A stretch of 39,115 nucleotides of DNA, from NCBI GenBank assembly GCA_900696505.1, contig CAADGJ010000382.1, forward strand, positions 1 to 39,115, read 5' to 3'. Shown one piece after another: positions 1 to 8,801 of the stretch. The DNA is from an uncultured Nitrosospira sp. GTDB taxonomy: Bacteria; Nitrospirota; Nitrospiria; Nitrospirales; Nitrospiraceae. Positions within the stretch are counted from its first letter, which is position 1, and each line of letters starts with the position of its first letter. The translations under genes and the position numbers were made by a program. The notes under the pieces are model-generated. The model was not told where the DNA came from. It did no database searches and worked only from the letters and a program-made list of their open reading frames with translations.

Positions 1-414
1 ATGAAACCGGACGGCGGCATCCTTGAAGTGCGCCTCGACAATGTCGACCTGACCCAATCGACGAACGCAGAGGACCTTCCCCTTCGCCCTGGCCACTACG
101 TTTGCCTCACAGTGTCTGATACAGGCGAGGAAGTGAGCGCCCAAGACCATCGTCATAAAGTGGGACCGTTGTTCGCCCACCTTCCGGATGGAACCCAGGC
201 CGGGACGGAACTCGCAGGGGTTCAACGCGTCGTGAGTGAGCATGGGGGAACACTTCGCTCGACCAGCACAGTCGGCCAGGGAACGACCATCGAAGTCTAC
301 TTGCCTGCGATACTTCCACCCGGGGCCATCGGCGCACCAGAGCTCCCTCGCGCAGACGCATCAGACATCACAGGACAGAAGGAATTTCTTGCTGAGCGCG
401 ACAAAGAGCGATAG
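1..414 (+). CDS. Sensor histidine kinase C-terminal fragment (HATPase_c-like, degenerate), truncated by the window start
   Basis: ORF open to the window edge. VSDTG...EHGGTLRSTSTVGQGTTIEVYLP resembles the end of an HATPase_c domain. N/G boxes are altered (DTGEEV, GTELAG). Confidence 0.7.
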   Translation: MKPDGGILEVRLDNVDLTQSTNAEDLPLRPGHYVCLTVSDTGEEVSAQDHRHKVGPLFAHLPDGTQAGTELAGVQRVVSEHGGTLRSTSTVGQGTTIEVYLPAILPPGAIGAPELPRADASDITGQKEFLAERDKER

Positions 415-520
415 ATTCGCGATGAGTGCCGGCAACTCATAGAGATCCGAATTACCACCTCTGCAGGGCCGCACCACTTGCCCCCAGAGAGCCATCACGA
501 GAACTCCTGAGAGGAACGTT

Positions 521-892
521 ATGCCATCGGTTTTGATCGTGGACGACGAAGAAGCGATTCGCCGCCTTATCCGTAGCACGCTCGAGCAGGCGGGCTATCG
601 TGTCCAAGAAGCCGCCGACGGCAAAGAAGGTTTGTCGCACTATCGTCAAGCGCCCGCTGATTTGGTGATCATGGATATTCTCATGCCGGACCAGGACGGC
701 GTGGAGAGCATTTTGACCTTGCGGCGAGAATTCCCCAACGCCAAAATCATGGCCATCACCGGCGGAAGCGACATGATCGGCATCCTCAATTTCCTGGATG
801 TCGCCCGCATGCTCGGCGCCCGCCGCACGCTCCAAAAACCCTTCGAGATGCAACAGCTGCTGGATGCCGTTCAGGCAGAGATTGCCGGCTAA
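521..892 (+). CDS. Single-domain response regulator (CheY-like)
   Basis: PSVLIVDDEEAIRRLI, phosphoacceptor DLVIMDILMPDQDG, conserved T and K (AITGGSD, LQKPF). Confidence 0.93.
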   Translation: MPSVLIVDDEEAIRRLIRSTLEQAGYRVQEAADGKEGLSHYRQAPADLVIMDILMPDQDGVESILTLRREFPNAKIMAITGGSDMIGILNFLDVARMLGARRTLQKPFEMQQLLDAVQAEIAG

Positions 893-998
893 CGAAACAC
901 GCCGACTCGATGTTCGCGGCACGGCAGTCCATTGACTTCCGGCCGATCCATCCGCACACTACGCCCGCTTTCGTCTCCTCGTACTCATCAACAAGGCC

Positions 999-1439
999 AT
1001 GATCATGACCTGGTGGAATCCCCAACTGAACGCACTACTGGGCGGCCTGGTGCTTGCCGGCGGCATCTTTGTCATGTGGGACCAGGCAGGACTCGTCTGG
1101 ACGCTGCTTGTCGCCGTTGCCGCAACCGCATTTCTCCTCTGGCGAGGGCGGAGCATCGGGACCGTATGGGCCTGGACAACATTGGGGCTTGGTATCGAAA
1201 GCATGACCTGGCCGATTGTGACCATGGTACGCATCCGGGTGGAAGGGATTCAGCCGACGGAAGAACAGATGGGAACGATTCTGAATGCTGTGCTGTTCGG
1301 CCTTTTCACCTCGGTGTTTTGGGTGACGTTTGCCCTTGGTCTGTTCAAACGGCTGCGGGCACAGCACGCGCCACCGGTTCCGGTGCAGCAGGGACAACAG
1401 GCCACACCAAGAGGCAAGAAGAAACGCTCCCGGAATTGA
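999..1439 (+). CDS. Small multi-pass membrane protein, function unknown
   Basis: Several hydrophobic segments and a basic C-terminus. Start may be the second Met (1005). Confidence 0.6.
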   Translation: MIMTWWNPQLNALLGGLVLAGGIFVMWDQAGLVWTLLVAVAATAFLLWRGRSIGTVWAWTTLGLGIESMTWPIVTMVRIRVEGIQPTEEQMGTILNAVLFGLFTSVFWVTFALGLFKRLRAQHAPPVPVQQGQQATPRGKKKRSRN

Positions 1440-1445
1440 CTCGCC

Positions 1446-3779
1446 TCAGGCCATCGAGACCGGATCGACGTCAATATCATAACGGAGGCCACCACGGCGT
1501 GATTCCCGCTCCACGTCCTCACGCGTTCGCACGGCTATCTCCTTCCCTGCCTCCAGAGACGCGGATTTGATCAGAATCTGCCAGCAGTACCGACCGCGCC
1601 TCAGAACGTGCGGCGCGGGAGATGGGCCCAAGACCACAACCATCGGTTCCCTGCCTGCCGCCTGGGCTTTGAGCAATGCCGCCCAGCGATCGGCGGCTTG
1701 AGATACCATGGCCTCCTGTGTTCCGGACACATCTAACCTGACCAGGCGGGTCCAGGGCGGATACTGAAGCATCTGCCGAAAGGCCTGCTCCTGCCTCACA
1801 AACACCTCTTCGTCACCGCAGGACAGCGCCATAATCGCATGATGGTCTGCCAAGCGCGTTTGTATGAGAAGCCGGCCACCCTCAGAGGCGGGACGGGCCA
1901 GCTCGGCGGCATCTCGAAGGGCATGATACATCCGCTCCGCAGAACGGAAATCGGGAATGTGGAGACCGGCATCCGCGTCGGGAAGCGCGACACACAACGC
2001 CCGCCCCTCGAGACCAAGTCGGAATATCATCTGGGTTCCGATCACGATATCGAGTTCCCCTGCGGCCAACAACCGATTCAAGGCCCGTGCATCGGCTGGA
2101 CGACGAATCGTTTCGCCATCCACACGTCCGACCCGGGCCTGCGGGAACAGACGTCGGACGGCCTCTTCGACACGTTCCGTCCCTGATCCCACCGGTTCCA
2201 ACTTGAGCGACTGACAGCGGGAACAGTGTTCGGGCACAGGTTTGGTTCGACCGCAGTAGTGGCACCGGACATGATTGCTTCGCCTGAAGAACGTCAGCGC
2301 GACACTACAGGCATCACACTGCGGCATCGCCCCGCAATCCCCGCAATGCAGCACACTCGCAAACCCTTTGCGATTCAGGTACAGGATCGATAAGGCGTGC
2401 TGCCGCAACGCCTCTCGTAGTCCTTCGGTGAGAGGAGGCGATAACACCGTCCCTCCTGAGGCGTCTCTGGGATACTCCTTCATGTCGATGACGTGCACAG
2501 CCGGCAGTTCGCCCGCATCGCGATACTTACATGCCGTCATGCGTCCTTCCTGAACCGCCGACAGACTCTCGAGAGATGGATGATTCGAGGCAAGCACGAG
2601 CACCGCGCCGTCGCGGGAAGCCCGATAGTGAGCCACCTCTCGGGCATGATACCGGGGCACCTGCTCTTCTTTGAAAGACGCATCATCCTCACCATCCACC
2701 CACACAAGGCCTAGCCGCCTCAGGGGAGCGAAGACCGCCATGCGGGTGCCAATCAGAATCCTGACCGACCCCTCTTGCGCCGCCTGCCAGACCGCCGCCC
2801 GCGCTGTCATCGATAGACCACTGTGCAGGAGCATCGGCTGTTCGCCTTCTGCGGCGAAGGAATCAGCTAAACGACTCGCATGCTCGACATCACCCGTGAG
2901 AATCAACGCCTGCCTCCCGAGGCGAAGGGTGGCTCGAACCGCTTGCGCCAGACACCACTGTCTGGTGCAGTGGCTACCCTCCAGGAGCAAGGAGACGAAG
3001 GTCTTCTTTGCCAATGCCTGTTCCAGAACCGCTGACCAGGACATGGCTTCCGCATGAGGCAGCTCCAAATTCTCAACAGCCTCCACCGATTCCATAGGAA
3101 GCCCGCCTCCTGACAACTGGCTCTGTTGATTTGCAGGACGGACGCTTTTCTGGGCGGCCCGTTCTTCACAACGACTCACCAGCCCCTTTTGGATCAGTGC
3201 CTGCAAGGCAAGGGTCGTGCGGGACTTGTCGCCCTTCAGAAGAGTCGTCGCCATGATGCCCTGGGGACGCCGGCGTAAGCGGGCGAGCAACTCTGTTTCG
3301 GTTTCTCCCAACGGCTCGACGGACGCGTTCGTCGCAAGGCCCTGCGCTGGCGCCATATATCGCGTCTGGGACGCCCCCACTCGATCGACAGGGGGCAGAA
3401 CGAGCTTGATACATTGCCCCCACGGTGCGGCATACCGTTCCGCAACCCAGTGGCTGAGCCCGATTTGGTCGGCCGTAAGCAGATGATCCGTTGACCCCAC
3501 ACTTAACGAACGAATGGCTTTGAGGCCCTTCTGTGGGGCGCCAGGTGGAAGCCGATGATGCACCGCAATGACAAGGCCGTGAAGGTCTTGCGAGCCAAAC
3601 GGCACCACCACCGAACGTCCAATGGCGACGCGGCCCTTGAGTTCTGAGGGGATGATATAGGTGAACGGTTGATGAAGCCGACGAGGCAATACGACATCAA
3701 CATACGCAGGAGAAGGAGCCGGAATCATCGCACTTGGCTGCTGCAAAGGAGGGTCGAGCATGCGGCATTCTAACAACAC
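1446..3779 (-). CDS. priA: Primosomal protein N' (PriA) homologue with degenerate helicase motifs
   Basis: PriA fold signatures: PRYHAREVAHYRA, eight-Cys zinc region (CGDCG/CDAC/CHYCG/CSRC), DADAGLHIPDFRSAER, YPPWTRL. The exact start is uncertain (several in-frame Met). Confidence 0.88.
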   Translation of the reverse strand: MLLECRMLDPPLQQPSAMIPAPSPAYVDVVLPRRLHQPFTYIIPSELKGRVAIGRSVVVPFGSQDLHGLVIAVHHRLPPGAPQKGLKAIRSLSVGSTDHLLTADQIGLSHWVAERYAAPWGQCIKLVLPPVDRVGASQTRYMAPAQGLATNASVEPLGETETELLARLRRRPQGIMATTLLKGDKSRTTLALQALIQKGLVSRCEERAAQKSVRPANQQSQLSGGGLPMESVEAVENLELPHAEAMSWSAVLEQALAKKTFVSLLLEGSHCTRQWCLAQAVRATLRLGRQALILTGDVEHASRLADSFAAEGEQPMLLHSGLSMTARAAVWQAAQEGSVRILIGTRMAVFAPLRRLGLVWVDGEDDASFKEEQVPRYHAREVAHYRASRDGAVLVLASNHPSLESLSAVQEGRMTACKYRDAGELPAVHVIDMKEYPRDASGGTVLSPPLTEGLREALRQHALSILYLNRKGFASVLHCGDCGAMPQCDACSVALTFFRRSNHVRCHYCGRTKPVPEHCSRCQSLKLEPVGSGTERVEEAVRRLFPQARVGRVDGETIRRPADARALNRLLAAGELDIVIGTQMIFRLGLEGRALCVALPDADAGLHIPDFRSAERMYHALRDAAELARPASEGGRLLIQTRLADHHAIMALSCGDEEVFVRQEQAFRQMLQYPPWTRLVRLDVSGTQEAMVSQAADRWAALLKAQAAGREPMVVVLGPSPAPHVLRRGRYCWQILIKSASLEAGKEIAVRTREDVERESRRGGLRYDIDVDPVSMA

Positions 3780-3883
3780 CGGCCCGGTGCAACAATGACA
3801 ACCGGGATCAACTCGCGCGAGGAATGAGCCCGAACAGGTAATCAGATCAGATAAGGAGAAAGGTTACAGAGAGGGCACTGAAC

Positions 3884-3915
3884 GGCGGCCGGCCTCTTGC
3901 GAGAGACCAGCCGCC
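3884..3915. terminator. Imperfect hairpin between priA and the ompA-like gene (terminator-like, no clear U tract)
   Basis: GGCGGC c GG c CTCT-tgcg-AGAG a CC a GCCGCC. Confidence 0.4.
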
Positions 3916-3922
3916 GCCTCTA

Positions 3923-5488
3923 CTAGGAGCCAGGGGCAGGCGACGGTGGCATCCCATCAGCGGGAGAAGCCGGCACTCCGGCCTCGGGAGCTATCGGGCC
4001 ACGCTCGGGTGTCACATCCGAGGGAGCCGGTCCAGACGGCACCTCCGACACCGGGACGCTCGTCGGATTCACCGGCACGGCATTCATCTGGTTATACGTA
4101 AACTGTGTCGACACCGGTGTCGTTTCATCAACCGAGGCTTTCACCGGTTGCGCTGGAGCCGCCTCTTCGAGGGACTCCAGTACGACTTCAATGCGACGGT
4201 TTCTCTTGCGTCCCTCTTCGGTCCCGTTGCTCGCCACCGGCCGGCTGGCCCCATACCCGACGGCAGACAGCTTCGCGGAATCCATTCCACCCTTCTCGAC
4301 CAAATACCGGACGATCTCTGCCGCCCGGGCCTTCGATAATTCCCAATTGGTGGGAAATACGCCTTTCAAGGACGGGCCGATCTCCATGTTATCGGAATGC
4401 CCTTCGACGCGAACCTGCTGACCAGTGGCCGTAGTCGTTAAATACTCGGTCAATTTGTCAAGGATGGGTATCCCGGCGGGCTTCACTTTGACTTCTCCGG
4501 ACTCGTATTCCAACTGGTCGGCCAGGTCGTCCAGGTTGAGTCGCCGACTTCCACGAGTACGTTCGATTTTCCCTGTGGCGGGCAGACGGCCTCCATTCGC
4601 CTCACGGACGGAAGCATCCGTCTTCGCCACCATCACAGGCTGTACGGTTGCTGCCTGACGATCAATCTCTCCGATCTCAGGCTGCATGGCCTCGACGGGC
4701 ACGCCATGTTTGGAACGAAGACGATCTCCGACGAGGGCGCGGGCCGAAGCCTTGGACAAGACCGCGGTGGCCGTATGAGGTTCCGTGGCAAGCACTCTCA
4801 CTTCGCCGATCTTTCGCTCGGGCAAGCCGCCGCCCGTGCGAAACACCTCCATAGAGTCTCCGGACCGGAGACCATCGTCGCGCCCCTTGTCGAGGTACAC
4901 CACATTGCCCTGCGACACGAGTGACATATGCTTGTCAGCCTGTAACTCAACGATCATCCCTTCCACATCTGGCCCTGAAGAAACAGGCTCGCTGACTTCC
5001 TCCGCGGCCGGAGGCGTAAAGCGCATGACGGGATCACCAGGTGAAAGTGGTGCGTAAGACCGAACAACCTGCACGCCTACGAGCACGGGATCCAGCTGCA
5101 CGACTTTCACAACACCGACCCGATTAATGACATATCCCAGATACTGCTTGGTGATGGGATGGAACACCTTGCGAGACCGCCGATATACGGTGTAGAGGTC
5201 ACCGAGCGCCGCCTCGCCTGGGTTTTTCAGTTTGAGATACAGCGTGTCCGTCCCGGACCAGCCCAACATCATTCGATTCCCGGACAATTGATTGTCGCCA
5301 GTAATGACATTGATGACACCCTCGATCGGCATGTCTTGCCTGATCGACCCGGCGGCATAGGTCAAGGCTGCCTCACCCAGTCGCACGCTTTGCGCATTCT
5401 GAGCGTACACTGGGATGGCCGTTACAGCCATGAGACTGCATGAGAGGATGGTCAGGCTGGCGCGCATAGATAATGTCCTCATATTCAT
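3923..5488 (-). CDS. OmpA-family outer-membrane/peptidoglycan-binding protein
   Basis: C-terminal OmpA domain (VRVEGHSDN...NWELSKARAAEIVRYL...VGYGASRP...RKRNRRIEVVLE). Signal peptide from MNMRTLSMRASLTILSCSLMAVTAIPVYA; start trimmed from the 5554 ORF start. Confidence 0.85.
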   Translation of the reverse strand: MNMRTLSMRASLTILSCSLMAVTAIPVYAQNAQSVRLGEAALTYAAGSIRQDMPIEGVINVITGDNQLSGNRMMLGWSGTDTLYLKLKNPGEAALGDLYTVYRRSRKVFHPITKQYLGYVINRVGVVKVVQLDPVLVGVQVVRSYAPLSPGDPVMRFTPPAAEEVSEPVSSGPDVEGMIVELQADKHMSLVSQGNVVYLDKGRDDGLRSGDSMEVFRTGGGLPERKIGEVRVLATEPHTATAVLSKASARALVGDRLRSKHGVPVEAMQPEIGEIDRQAATVQPVMVAKTDASVREANGGRLPATGKIERTRGSRRLNLDDLADQLEYESGEVKVKPAGIPILDKLTEYLTTTATGQQVRVEGHSDNMEIGPSLKGVFPTNWELSKARAAEIVRYLVEKGGMDSAKLSAVGYGASRPVASNGTEEGRKRNRRIEVVLESLEEAAPAQPVKASVDETTPVSTQFTYNQMNAVPVNPTSVPVSEVPSGPAPSDVTPERGPIAPEAGVPASPADGMPPSPAPGS

Positions 5489-5907
5489 CACACCTAGGAG
5501 GGTTGCCTGTAGCAACCTTAGCAAAGAGCAGAGGGTTGTCAAGAAACCGCCCACAGGCCAAGGGTTTGAATCAGGCCAATCTGGATGTTATCGTGAGATC
5601 GGAACCGAATACGTCCCGGAACCACTATCGAGCGGGTGACCAACGCAATGGACAAACGACGCATCAACACTCAGATGCCCCGCCGAACCAAGGTTCAGCC
5701 ATCGACGCTCATGGCATCTGAGTGGGATATCGGCGCCGGATCTCCTCCGGCTGGTTTGAGAACTCCGGCCAGCCAGATGAAGACCGCCTCCACGCAAGAG
5801 CATTCGACCAGCGATGTTTCAGCGACATCGCGCAAGAAGACATCAAGCAAGCCCCGCGAAGTGTGACAATCGACGCGCGCTCCTAACTCCTGGACAGTAT
5901 TCACTTT

Positions 5908-6010
5908 CTAGGACTATCGGGACTAAAGCCCTAGGTCCTTTGTGCGCTTGCTATTAAAAATGAGCAAGGGCTAAGATTCCGACCTCTTAAATAGCCTTAT
6001 AAGCCCTCAA
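5908..6010 (+). promoter_or_regulatory. Putative structured leader upstream of the nuo operon
   Basis: AGGAC-N4-GGG-N7-CCC-N3-GTCCT hairpin (5910-5939), CTTGCT-N10-AGCAAG hairpin (5947-5968), and alternative AGCCCT/AGGGCT pairings. Confidence 0.35.
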
Positions 6011-6030
6011 ACCCGTTGAGGTTCGAGCTA

Positions 6031-6414
6031 ATGGCCGGTTCCGAGCTCCTCTTAGAGTATCTCAGTCGATATTTTCCGGTACTCGTCTTTGTGTTCATCG
6101 CACTGGCGTTTGGCGCCGGCACGCTGATTATCAGCTATTTTGTTCAACCGAAGTATCCTGAACCAGAGAAGCTATCCACCTATGAGTGCGGATCTGAACC
6201 CTTTTCTGACGCCAGAATGCCGTTTCCCGTGCGTTACTATATCTTCGCGATGTTGTTCGTAATTTTCGATGTGGAAGTTATCTTTCTTTACCCCTGGGCC
6301 ATTGTGTTTAATAAGATCGGCCTCATTGGCTTGATCGAGATGTTGATCTTTATCGGGCTTTTCCTCGTCGCCTATGTCTACGCCTGGCGAAAAGGAGCAT
6401 TGGAATGGGATTAA
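6031..6414 (+). CDS. nuoA: NADH-quinone oxidoreductase subunit A
   Basis: [40 protein letters not shown] is the NuoA signature. ATG at 6031 preferred over TTG at 6016. Confidence 0.95.
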   Translation: MAGSELLLEYLSRYFPVLVFVFIALAFGAGTLIISYFVQPKYPEPEKLSTYECGSEPFSDARMPFPVRYYIFAMLFVIFDVEVIFLYPWAIVFNKIGLIGLIEMLIFIGLFLVAYVYAWRKGALEWD

Positions 6415-6932
6415 TTCAACTCGGTGGCCATGATAAAGACGGCTCTCCCGATGTCATTACCCTCACGGTTGAAAAAGCCGTGAATTGGGCCAGAAAAGGA
6501 TCCTTATGGCCGATGACCTTCGGTCTGGCCTGCTGCGCAATCGAAATGATCGCGGCTGTCTCATCACGCTATGACATGGATCGTTATGGCGCAGGGGTCT
6601 TCCGGGCCTCGCCCCGACAATCCGACCTGATGATCGTCGCAGGTACCGTCTGCCGGCGCATGGCGCCCGTCATTCGCAAAATTTATGACCAGATGCCCGA
6701 ACCGAAGTACGTGATCGCCATGGGCTCCTGCGCAACGTCAGGAAATATATACGACAGTTACAGTGTGGTTCAGGGAGTTGACCGATTCGTGCCGGTAGAC
6801 ATTTATGTGCCGGGATGCCCTCCAACCCCAGAAGCGCTCTTCGATGGCATTCTGAAGTTGCAGGAGCGGATCATGCAGAAGCGCGTCTTCCTCTCCCAGC
6901 CCAAAGAAGTGAAGGACGCGCTGAAGGTCTGA
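6405..6932 (+). CDS. nuoB: NADH-quinone oxidoreductase subunit B
   Basis: [30 protein letters not shown] cluster N2 ligands. Confidence 0.96.
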   Translation: MGLIQLGGHDKDGSPDVITLTVEKAVNWARKGSLWPMTFGLACCAIEMIAAVSSRYDMDRYGAGVFRASPRQSDLMIVAGTVCRRMAPVIRKIYDQMPEPKYVIAMGSCATSGNIYDSYSVVQGVDRFVPVDIYVPGCPPTPEALFDGILKLQERIMQKRVFLSQPKEVKDALKV

Positions 6933-6948
6933 CGGACGGAACGACTTC

Positions 6949-7446
6949 ATGAGCCAACTAGCCCAACGTATCGAGGACACCTTTCCTGGCGCTTGCACAA
7001 AAGTAGTGGAGTGGCGCGGGGACCTCGCCGTGACGGTGAAGCCTGAGACGTTGCACGATGTAGCCAAGTTTCTGCGGGACGATCCTGCATTACGGTTTGA
7101 CTACATCGTCCATGTCAGCTCAGTAGACTGGCCCGACGATGAAGATCGGTTTGAAGTCGTCTACGAGGTCTACTCGATTCGTACACGACAACGGATTCGT
7201 CTGAAAACTCGCGTACCGGAATCCGATTGCATCGTCGATTCCCTGACCGACGTCTGGAAAGGCGCCGATTTTATGGAACGCGAAGTCTATGACATGATGG
7301 GCATCCGGTTCCGTAACCATCCGGATCTTAGACGCATTCTGATGCCGGACGAATACGACGAGGGATATCCGTTGCGTAAAGATTTTCCGCTTCGTGGCAA
7401 GGGTTGGCGAGACACGTTTGAGTTTTTGGATGAACCGACCCGATAG
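6949..7446 (+). CDS. nuoC: NADH-quinone oxidoreductase subunit C
   Basis: EREVYDMMGIRFRNHPDLRRILMPDEYDEGYPLRKDFPLRG. Confidence 0.95.
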   Translation: MSQLAQRIEDTFPGACTKVVEWRGDLAVTVKPETLHDVAKFLRDDPALRFDYIVHVSSVDWPDDEDRFEVVYEVYSIRTRQRIRLKTRVPESDCIVDSLTDVWKGADFMEREVYDMMGIRFRNHPDLRRILMPDEYDEGYPLRKDFPLRGKGWRDTFEFLDEPTR

Positions 7447-7474
7447 GCAACAGGTTTAGCCCCACTGAACGACC

Positions 7475-8722
7475 ATGGCACAGTTCGAAGATCAAAGTAC
7501 TACCGTTTATAAAATTGATCCCGAGCATCCGGAGAGCGAAACGCTTCCAACGCTCAGGACCGAGGAACTCCTGCTCAATATGGGCCCTCAACACCCCAGC
7601 ACCCATGGAGTGTTGAAGGTGATTCTGGAGTTGGAAGGGGAGCGGTTGGTCAAGTCGACTCCGGTTATGGGTTTTCTCCACCGTGGCGTGGAAAAGCTCG
7701 CCGAAGAAGGGACGTATCACCAATTCATCCCGCATACCGATCGGCTCGACTATGTCTGCGCGATGTACAACAACTTCGCATACTGCCGCGCGGTTGAAAA
7801 ATTGATGAACATCACCGTGCCGGATCGTGCTGAGTACCTGCGTACGATCGTCGCGGAGATTCAACGTATCATCGGTCACCAGTTCTGGCTTGGCACGCAA
7901 GCCCTTGATATCGGGGCGATGACCGTATTTTTTTACTGCTTCCGTGATCGGGAAATTCTGTTGGATTGGTTCGATGAGCTCTGTGGTGCCCGCCTGACGA
8001 CCAGCTGGTACCGCATCGGCGGTGTCGAGCGCGACTTCACCCCGTCTCTGTTTGCCAAATTGAAGCAATTCCTCGATTACTTCCCACCGAAGATCGATGA
8101 ATACGTCATTTTCCTCGAGAAGAATCGTATCTGGCTGGCACGCACGAAGGGCGTCGCCGTGATTTCAGCTGAAGATGCATTGAGCTTTGGCTTGAGCGGA
8201 CCAACGTTGAGAGGGTCCGGCGTTGATTTCGATCTTCGCAAATACGAACCCTATTCTGCCTATCCCAAGTGTGAATTCAGCGTCCCTGTCGGCAAGAACG
8301 GCGACACGTATGATCGGTACTGGATCCGCGTGCAAGAGCTCTACGAGAGCGTCAAGATCATCCGCCAGTGTCTCGAACAGATCCAGGATGGCCCTATTAT
8401 GGCGGATGTACCCAGCGTGACGCTGCCTCCCAAAGAGCGCGTATTCACGAACCTGGAATCCATGATTCAGCAATTCAAGCTGTTCTCGCAGGGGTTCAAT
8501 GCACCTCCCGGAGAAATCTACTGCGGGACCGAAGCGCATAAGGGTGAGTTGGGTTTCTACATCGTCAGCACGGGCGGCGGGAAGCCGTACCGACTGAAAA
8601 TCCGCGCCCCCTCGTTTATTCATATGGGGGCATTCGATCATATGTCGAAAGGCTATATGATCTCCGACGCCGTGACGATTTTCGGAACATACGACATCGT
8701 CATGGGAGAGTGTGACAGATAA
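7475..8722 (+). CDS. nuoD: NADH-quinone oxidoreductase subunit D
   Basis: MGPQHPSTHGVLK, MGFLHRGVEKLAE, C-terminal FGTYDIVMGECDR. Confidence 0.96.
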   Translation: MAQFEDQSTTVYKIDPEHPESETLPTLRTEELLLNMGPQHPSTHGVLKVILELEGERLVKSTPVMGFLHRGVEKLAEEGTYHQFIPHTDRLDYVCAMYNNFAYCRAVEKLMNITVPDRAEYLRTIVAEIQRIIGHQFWLGTQALDIGAMTVFFYCFRDREILLDWFDELCGARLTTSWYRIGGVERDFTPSLFAKLKQFLDYFPPKIDEYVIFLEKNRIWLARTKGVAVISAEDALSFGLSGPTLRGSGVDFDLRKYEPYSAYPKCEFSVPVGKNGDTYDRYWIRVQELYESVKIIRQCLEQIQDGPIMADVPSVTLPPKERVFTNLESMIQQFKLFSQGFNAPPGEIYCGTEAHKGELGFYIVSTGGGKPYRLKIRAPSFIHMGAFDHMSKGYMISDAVTIFGTYDIVMGECDR

Positions 8723-8801
8723 GCACATTGAGAGGTGGGTCAAAGAAGTGTGAACTTCTCAGTCCCCTCCAAACACTTATAACTAAGTACTAGGCCAAAG
8801 C

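Noticed and set aside
932-1570. 212-aa plus-strand ORF
   Set aside because: Overlaps the better membrane-protein ORF (999..1439) in another frame and runs into priA; composition looks like a GC-rich shadow frame.
5636-5866. 76-aa ORF between ompA-like and nuoA
   Set aside because: Low-complexity, no recognisable family or clear ribosome-binding site; not supported enough to call.
7328-8068. 246-aa minus-strand ORF
   Set aside because: Antisense to nuoC/nuoD; nuoD is unambiguous.
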